Below the pieces are notes generated by a model, which did no database searches, was not told where the DNA came from, and worked only from the letters and a program-made list of their open reading frames with translations. From positions 1 to 64,000 of the forward strand of contig NZ_LBDA02000080.1 of the NCBI RefSeq assembly GCF_000980885.2: DNA of 64,000 bases, given 5' to 3'. The DNA comes from Streptomyces malaysiense (GTDB lineage: Bacteria > Actinomycetota > Actinomycetes > Streptomycetales > Streptomycetaceae). This document shows positions 60,298-64,000 of this stretch, in pieces (the stretch's first letter is position 1; every line of letters begins with the position of its first letter). Made by a program: the position numbers and the translations under genes.

Positions 60298-61244
60298 GCC
60301 GCCCCCGCGCCACCCGCATGACCACCGGCGCCTACGCCCCGCCCGCCCCCGCCCGTGAACTCACCGTCCCCTCCACCGACGACGCGCGGCTCCACGTCGA
60401 GGTGCACGGGCCCGAGGACGCGCCCGCTGTCGTCCTCTCCCACGGCTGGACCTGCTCGACCGCCTTCTGGGCGGCGCAGATCCGGGAACTGGCCGGGGAC
60501 CACCGGGTGATCGTGTACGACCAGCGGGGGCACGGGCGCAGCCCCGCGAGCCCCGTGTGCACCACCCGCGCGCTCGCGGACGACCTGGAGGCGGTGCTCG
60601 CCGCGACCCTCGTGGACGGCGAACAGGCCCTGCTCGTCGGGCACTCCATGGGCGGCATGACGGTCATGGCGGCGGCCGAGCGGCCCCGCTTCCGCGCCCA
60701 CGCGGCGGCCGTCCTGCTGGCCAGCACCGGCAGTTCGCGGCTGGTGGCGGAGGCCCGGGTGCTGCCCCTGCGCGAGGGGCCGCTGCGCACCCGGCTCAGC
60801 GCGGGCATCCTCGGCTCGCGCGCCCCGCTCGGACCGGTCACGCCGCTCGCCAGGCGGATCCTCAAGTACGGCACGATGGGCGCCCGCTCGACACCGGAGA
60901 TGGTGGAGGCGTGCGCGCGGATCGTGCACGGCTGCCCGACCGGGGCCCGGTACGCCTGGTCCCAGGTGCTCGCTTCGCTCGATCTCGACCACGGTGTCCG
61001 GCGGCTGGACATGCCCACCGCGGTCCTGCACGGCACGGCCGACCGCCTCCTGCCCCCGGTGCACGCCCACGCCCTGGTCGCCGAACTGCCGCGGTGCGCC
61101 GGCCTCACCGAACTGTCCGGCGCCGGCCATATGACCCCGGTCGAGGAGCCCGAGAGGGTCACGGGCCGTATCCGGGAACTCGTCAGCACGTATGTCACGG
61201 GGGCCGGGGAATCCGCTCCCCGGCCGGTCAAGGAGGGCGCATGA
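60294..61244 (+). CDS. Alpha/beta hydrolase
   Basis: 316 residues, GTG start overlapping the monooxygenase stop. Oxyanion HGWTCS, nucleophile elbow GHSMGG, acid in LHGTADRLLPP and His in GAGHMTP complete the triad. In this operon it probably hydrolyses the ester or lactone made by the monooxygenase. Confidence 0.92.
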   Translation: MSRPRATRMTTGAYAPPAPARELTVPSTDDARLHVEVHGPEDAPAVVLSHGWTCSTAFWAAQIRELAGDHRVIVYDQRGHGRSPASPVCTTRALADDLEAVLAATLVDGEQALLVGHSMGGMTVMAAAERPRFRAHAAAVLLASTGSSRLVAEARVLPLREGPLRTRLSAGILGSRAPLGPVTPLARRILKYGTMGARSTPEMVEACARIVHGCPTGARYAWSQVLASLDLDHGVRRLDMPTAVLHGTADRLLPPVHAHALVAELPRCAGLTELSGAGHMTPVEEPERVTGRIRELVSTYVTGAGESAPRPVKEGA

Positions 61245-62125
61245 GCAGGGTCGATCTCGAGGGACAGGTCGCGGTCGTCACCGGAGCGGCGCGCGGCGTC
61301 GGCGAGTTGCTCGCCCGCAAGCTCTCCGCGCGCGGTGCGAAGGTGGCGCTGGTCGGCCTGGAGGAGGAGGCCCTCAAGGAGGTCTCCGGACGGCTGCACA
61401 GCGAGAGCGCACACTGGTACGCCGATGTCACCGACCACGAGACGATGGCCCGGGTGGCGCGCGAGGTGAAGGCGCGGTTCGGGAAGGTCGACATCGTGGT
61501 CGCCAACGCCGGTGTGGCGACGGGTGGTCCGTTCGCCGACTCCGACCCGGACGCCTGGCGGCGGGTGATCGAGGTCAACCTCATCGGCTCGGCGGTGACC
61601 GCCCGCGCGTTCCTGCCGGTGCTGGTCGAGAGCCGGGGCTACCTGCTCCAGATCGCCTCCCTCGCGGCGATCACCCCGGCGCCGATGATGACCGCGTACT
61701 GCGCCTCAAAGTCCGGTGTGGAGGCGTACGCGCACAGCCTGCGGGCCGAGGTCGGCCACCAGGGGGTCCGGGTCGGCGTCGGGTACCTGTCCTGGACCGA
61801 CACCGACATGGTGCGCGGGGCCGATCAGGACGACGTCATGCGGGAGTTGCGGCAGCGGCTGCCGTGGCCGTCGAACAAGACGTATCCGCTGGGGCCCGCC
61901 GTGGACCGGATCGTCGCGGGCATCGAGCGGCGTTCGTCGCATGTGTACGCGCAGTGGTGGCTACGGGGCATGCAGAGCGTGCGCGGGTATCTCCCGGGGC
62001 TCATCGGGTCGGTGGGGCAGCGGGAGATGAGGCGGTTCGGGCCGCGGCTGAAGGGGATGCGGTCCGGGCTGGTCGGCGCGGGCGGCGCGGCGGACGAGGC
62101 GGCGCGGGTCACGGAACGTAACTGA
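61241..62125 (+). CDS. Short-chain dehydrogenase/reductase
   Basis: 294 residues. Cofactor motif TGAARGVG, NAG in VVANAGV, catalytic Ser in IASLAA and YxxxK in AYCASK. The C-terminal extension of about 40 residues is Arg/Gly-rich. ATG overlaps the hydrolase stop. It presumably interconverts the alcohol and ketone used by the monooxygenase. Confidence 0.93.
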   Translation: MSRVDLEGQVAVVTGAARGVGELLARKLSARGAKVALVGLEEEALKEVSGRLHSESAHWYADVTDHETMARVAREVKARFGKVDIVVANAGVATGGPFADSDPDAWRRVIEVNLIGSAVTARAFLPVLVESRGYLLQIASLAAITPAPMMTAYCASKSGVEAYAHSLRAEVGHQGVRVGVGYLSWTDTDMVRGADQDDVMRELRQRLPWPSNKTYPLGPAVDRIVAGIERRSSHVYAQWWLRGMQSVRGYLPGLIGSVGQREMRRFGPRLKGMRSGLVGAGGAADEAARVTERN

Positions 62126-62220
62126 TCCACATGCGCAGCGTGGTGGGCCGTGTGAATCTGGTCGTGGCCCCGCTGAGGGGCCGACTTCCCCACTCTCACT
62201 CACCACAGGAGTGAACCCAC

Positions 62221-62430
62221 ATGGGTATGAAGGACCAGCAGCACCAGGACCAGGGCCAGTGGCAGCAGAAGGGCAAGGGCAAGATGGACCAGGCGCGTGA
62301 GCGCGCCGGCCAGCCCGGCCAGCCCCAGCGCGGCCAGCGCCCCCAGCAGGGCCAGCAGCCGAACCGCGGTCGTCAGGACATCGACGACACGGAGATGCAG
62401 GACCGGATGGACCACGACTACGACGCGTAG
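62221..62430 (+). CDS. Small Gln/Arg-rich hydrophilic protein
   Basis: 69 residues, ATG preceded by AGGAG. Nearly a third is Gln, with Gly, Pro and Arg (MDQARERAGQPGQPQRGQRP), ending in an acidic tail (DDTEMQDRMDHDYDA). Probably disordered; function unknown. A strong terminator follows. Confidence 0.72.
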   Translation: MGMKDQQHQDQGQWQQKGKGKMDQARERAGQPGQPQRGQRPQQGQQPNRGRQDIDDTEMQDRMDHDYDA

Positions 62431-62458
62431 CCGCGGCGCTCGGCTTCGGCCGGGTGTG

Positions 62459-62489
62459 CGGGGCGCCCTCCGCTGCGGAGGGCGCCCCG
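62459..62489. terminator. Strong hairpin between convergent genes
   Basis: Perfect 15-bp stem CGGGGCGCCCTCCGC/GCGGAGGGCGCCCCG with a one-base centre; in practice a stem with a small loop. It lies between the small protein gene and the tricorn gene. Confidence 0.82.
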
Positions 62490-62533
62490 CGCTCGTGTTC
62501 CGGGGTGGCCGGTTCGGGTGAGCGCGCCGCTCC

Positions 62534-64000
62534 TCAGGAAGTCGTCCTCGGCGGCAGCCGCGGGCGGGAGCGGTCCGGGACGTCCGAGTAGTCCGGGGGG
62601 ACGGCGGCCGGGTCGGATTCGAGCAGTTTCAGGGCCAGCTGGATCGCGTCGTCCATCTGGGCGTGGCGGCCCTCGGCCCAGTCCAGGGGGGTGCGGAGGA
62701 TCTCCAGGTCCGGGGAGACGCCGTGGTTCTCGACGGACCAGCCGTAGGCGTCGAACCAGGCGGCGTTCATCGGGACGGTGATGACGGTGCCGTCGCCGAG
62801 GCGGTGGCGGCCGGTCATGCCGACGACTCCGCCCCAGGTGCGCTGCCCCACCACCGGTCCCAGTGCGAGGAGTTTGAACGCGGCCGTGATCATGTCGCCG
62901 TCGGAGGAGGTCGCCTCGTCGGCCAGCGCCACCACCGGGCCCCGGGGCGCGTTCGAGGTGTACGACACCGGCTGGGCGTCGCGCGTCAGGTCCCAGCCGA
63001 GGATCGTGCGGGTCAGCTTCTCGATGACCAGCTCGCTGATGTGCCCGCCCGCGTTGCCGCGCACGTCCACGATCAGCGCGGGCCGGGACACCTCCATGCG
63101 CAGGTCGCGGTTGAACTGGGCCCAGCCCGAGCCGCCCATGTCGGGGATGTGCAGATAGCCGCACCGGCCGCCGCTCAGCTCCCGCACCACGTCGCGGCGT
63201 TTGGCCACCCAGTCCTGGTAGCGCAGCGGCCGGTCGTCGACCAGGGGGACGACGGCGACCCGGCGGGGCCGTCCGGTGCCCTCCGCGGGGGTGAACGTCA
63301 GCTCCACCGTCGTACCGCCCGATCCCGCCAGCAGCGGGAAGGGGCCCGTGACGGGGTCGACCGGGCGGCCGTCGACATGGGTGAGGACCGCGCCCTCGCG
63401 GATGCCCGTACCGGCCAGCGGAGAGCGGGCCTTGGAGTCCGAGGAGTCGCCGGGCAGGATGCGCCGTACCGTCCAGCCGGCGTCGCGGCGCACCAGGTTG
63501 GCGCCGAGCAGGCCCTGCCAGCGCTGGTAGTGCGGCGGGCCCTCGTTGCGGCGGGCGGCGGTGACGTAGGCGTGCGAGGTGCCGAGTTCGCCGAGGACCT
63601 CGCGCAGCAGATCCGCGAACTCGTCGGGGGAGGCGACCCGTTCGACGAGCGGGCGGTACTGGTCGAGCACCGCGTCCCAGTCGATGCCGCTCATTCCCGG
63701 GTCCCAGAAGTAGGCGCGGATGATCCGGCCCGCCTCGTCGTACGCCTGGCGCCACTCGGCGGGCGGGTCCACCCCGTGCAGGATGCGGCGCAGGTCGATC
63801 CAGACGGTGCTGTCGGCGTCGCCGGGTTCGGTGGAGGGCACCGCGCGCAGCTCGCCCTCGTCCACCACGACGAGCCGGCTGCCGTCGCCGCTCACCGCGA
63901 ACCAGTCCAGGTGGCCGACGAGTTCGGACTTCTTCGCCTTGGTGATGTTGAAGTACTCCAGCGTGGGGCGGCCGCTGGTGTCGGCCGGGTTGGCGAAGGT
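62534..64000 (-). CDS. Tricorn protease homologue, C-terminal part (gene continues beyond the window)
   Basis: 489 codons of a longer gene whose 5' end lies outside the right edge. Visible are the end of the beta-propeller region (RLVVVDEGELRAVPS), the core domain with LGTSHAYV supplying the Ser-His pair, a PDZ-like domain, and an S41-type region with nucleophile Ser in EATSSDGDMITAAF and downstream ENHGVSPD. Tricorn enzymes degrade oligopeptides released by the proteasome; Streptomyces has both. Confidence 0.93.
   Translation of the reverse strand, partial: TFANPADTSGRPTLEYFNITKAKKSELVGHLDWFAVSGDGSRLVVVDEGELRAVPSTEPGDADSTVWIDLRRILHGVDPPAEWRQAYDEAGRIIRAYFWDPGMSGIDWDAVLDQYRPLVERVASPDEFADLLREVLGELGTSHAYVTAARRNEGPPHYQRWQGLLGANLVRRDAGWTVRRILPGDSSDSKARSPLAGTGIREGAVLTHVDGRPVDPVTGPFPLLAGSGGTTVELTFTPAEGTGRPRRVAVVPLVDDRPLRYQDWVAKRRDVVRELSGGRCGYLHIPDMGGSGWAQFNRDLRMEVSRPALIVDVRGNAGGHISELVIEKLTRTILGWDLTRDAQPVSYTSNAPRGPVVALADEATSSDGDMITAAFKLLALGPVVGQRTWGGVVGMTGRHRLGDGTVITVPMNAAWFDAYGWSVENHGVSPDLEILRTPLDWAEGRHAQMDDAIQLALKLLESDPAAVPPDYSDVPDRSRPRLPPRTTS

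Noticed and set aside
1-64000. CRISPR arrays, complete transposases or antibiotic synthase genes
   Set aside because: No regularly spaced repeats, no transposase frames and no PKS/NRPS modules were found. The electron-transfer ferredoxin is not next to a P450, so a biosynthetic cluster is not supported.

Overview
The window reads as a Streptomyces chromosome segment: very high GC throughout, many GTG/TTG starts and ATGA-type gene overlaps, a HrdD-type sigma factor, a SepX/GlpR division protein, HATPase/XRE/DUF397 regulatory genes and rare in-frame TTA codons confined to accessory genes. From memory, the right half matches the S. coelicolor SCO3207-to-SCO3170 neighbourhood, and its middle matches the Mycobacterium tuberculosis order mscL, Rv0991c, Rv0992c, galU, moeA, rimJ, Rv0996. 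No database was searched.

1-4.7 kb: a tightly overlapping operon for flavin-based electron transfer. It encodes a short exported Pro/Thr-rich protein, an ApbE flavin transferase, a ferric-reductase-like membrane protein, a NuoF/SLBB-like NADH flavoprotein, a one-cluster ferredoxin and a four-helix b-type membrane protein.

4.9-24.2 kb: an accessory island. It starts at a tRNA 3'-end remnant and ends at an intact tRNA-Arg(CCU). It holds a TipA-like MerR regulator with a glycosyltransferase, a complete ECF41 sigma module with its own recognisable promoter, an integrase fragment next to a 48-bp repeat of the tRNA-Arg downstream sequence, an ECF sigma/membrane partner pair, and a HATPase and an XRE/DUF397 pair split apart by a 4.7-kb NLR cassette. 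The cassette has a small Bell-like protein, a TTA-containing formyltransferase, an NB-ARC/TPR protein and a DUF6879 pair. The NB-ARC N-terminus and the small protein C-terminus share the same short motif, as in amyloid-signalling NLR/effector pairs. A large single-pass protein with an extracellular type I periplasmic-binding fold follows.

24.3-47 kb: core-like metabolism, envelope and regulation. Genes include an FMN hydroxy-acid oxidase, an M6 metalloprotease, TetR/MFS and MarR/dioxygenase pairs, hrdD behind a sigma-R-type promoter, a TetR and a WYL regulator, an L,D-transpeptidase lipoprotein, a P1 peptidase, LtrA, MscL, MTA phosphorylase, a zinc-ribbon protein of the Ruc type behind a CIRCE-like operator, an MFS transporter and a cation/proton antiporter.

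47-64 kb: penicillin acylase family protein, 5-FTHF cyclo-ligase, then galU-moeA/glp-moaC-mog-rimJ-sepX, a conserved actinobacterial division/molybdopterin block. tRNA-Ala(CGC), an acetyltransferase and exonuclease III follow. A MerR regulator faces a monooxygenase-hydrolase-SDR operon resembling the mycobacterial mymA operon. The window ends inside a tricorn protease gene.
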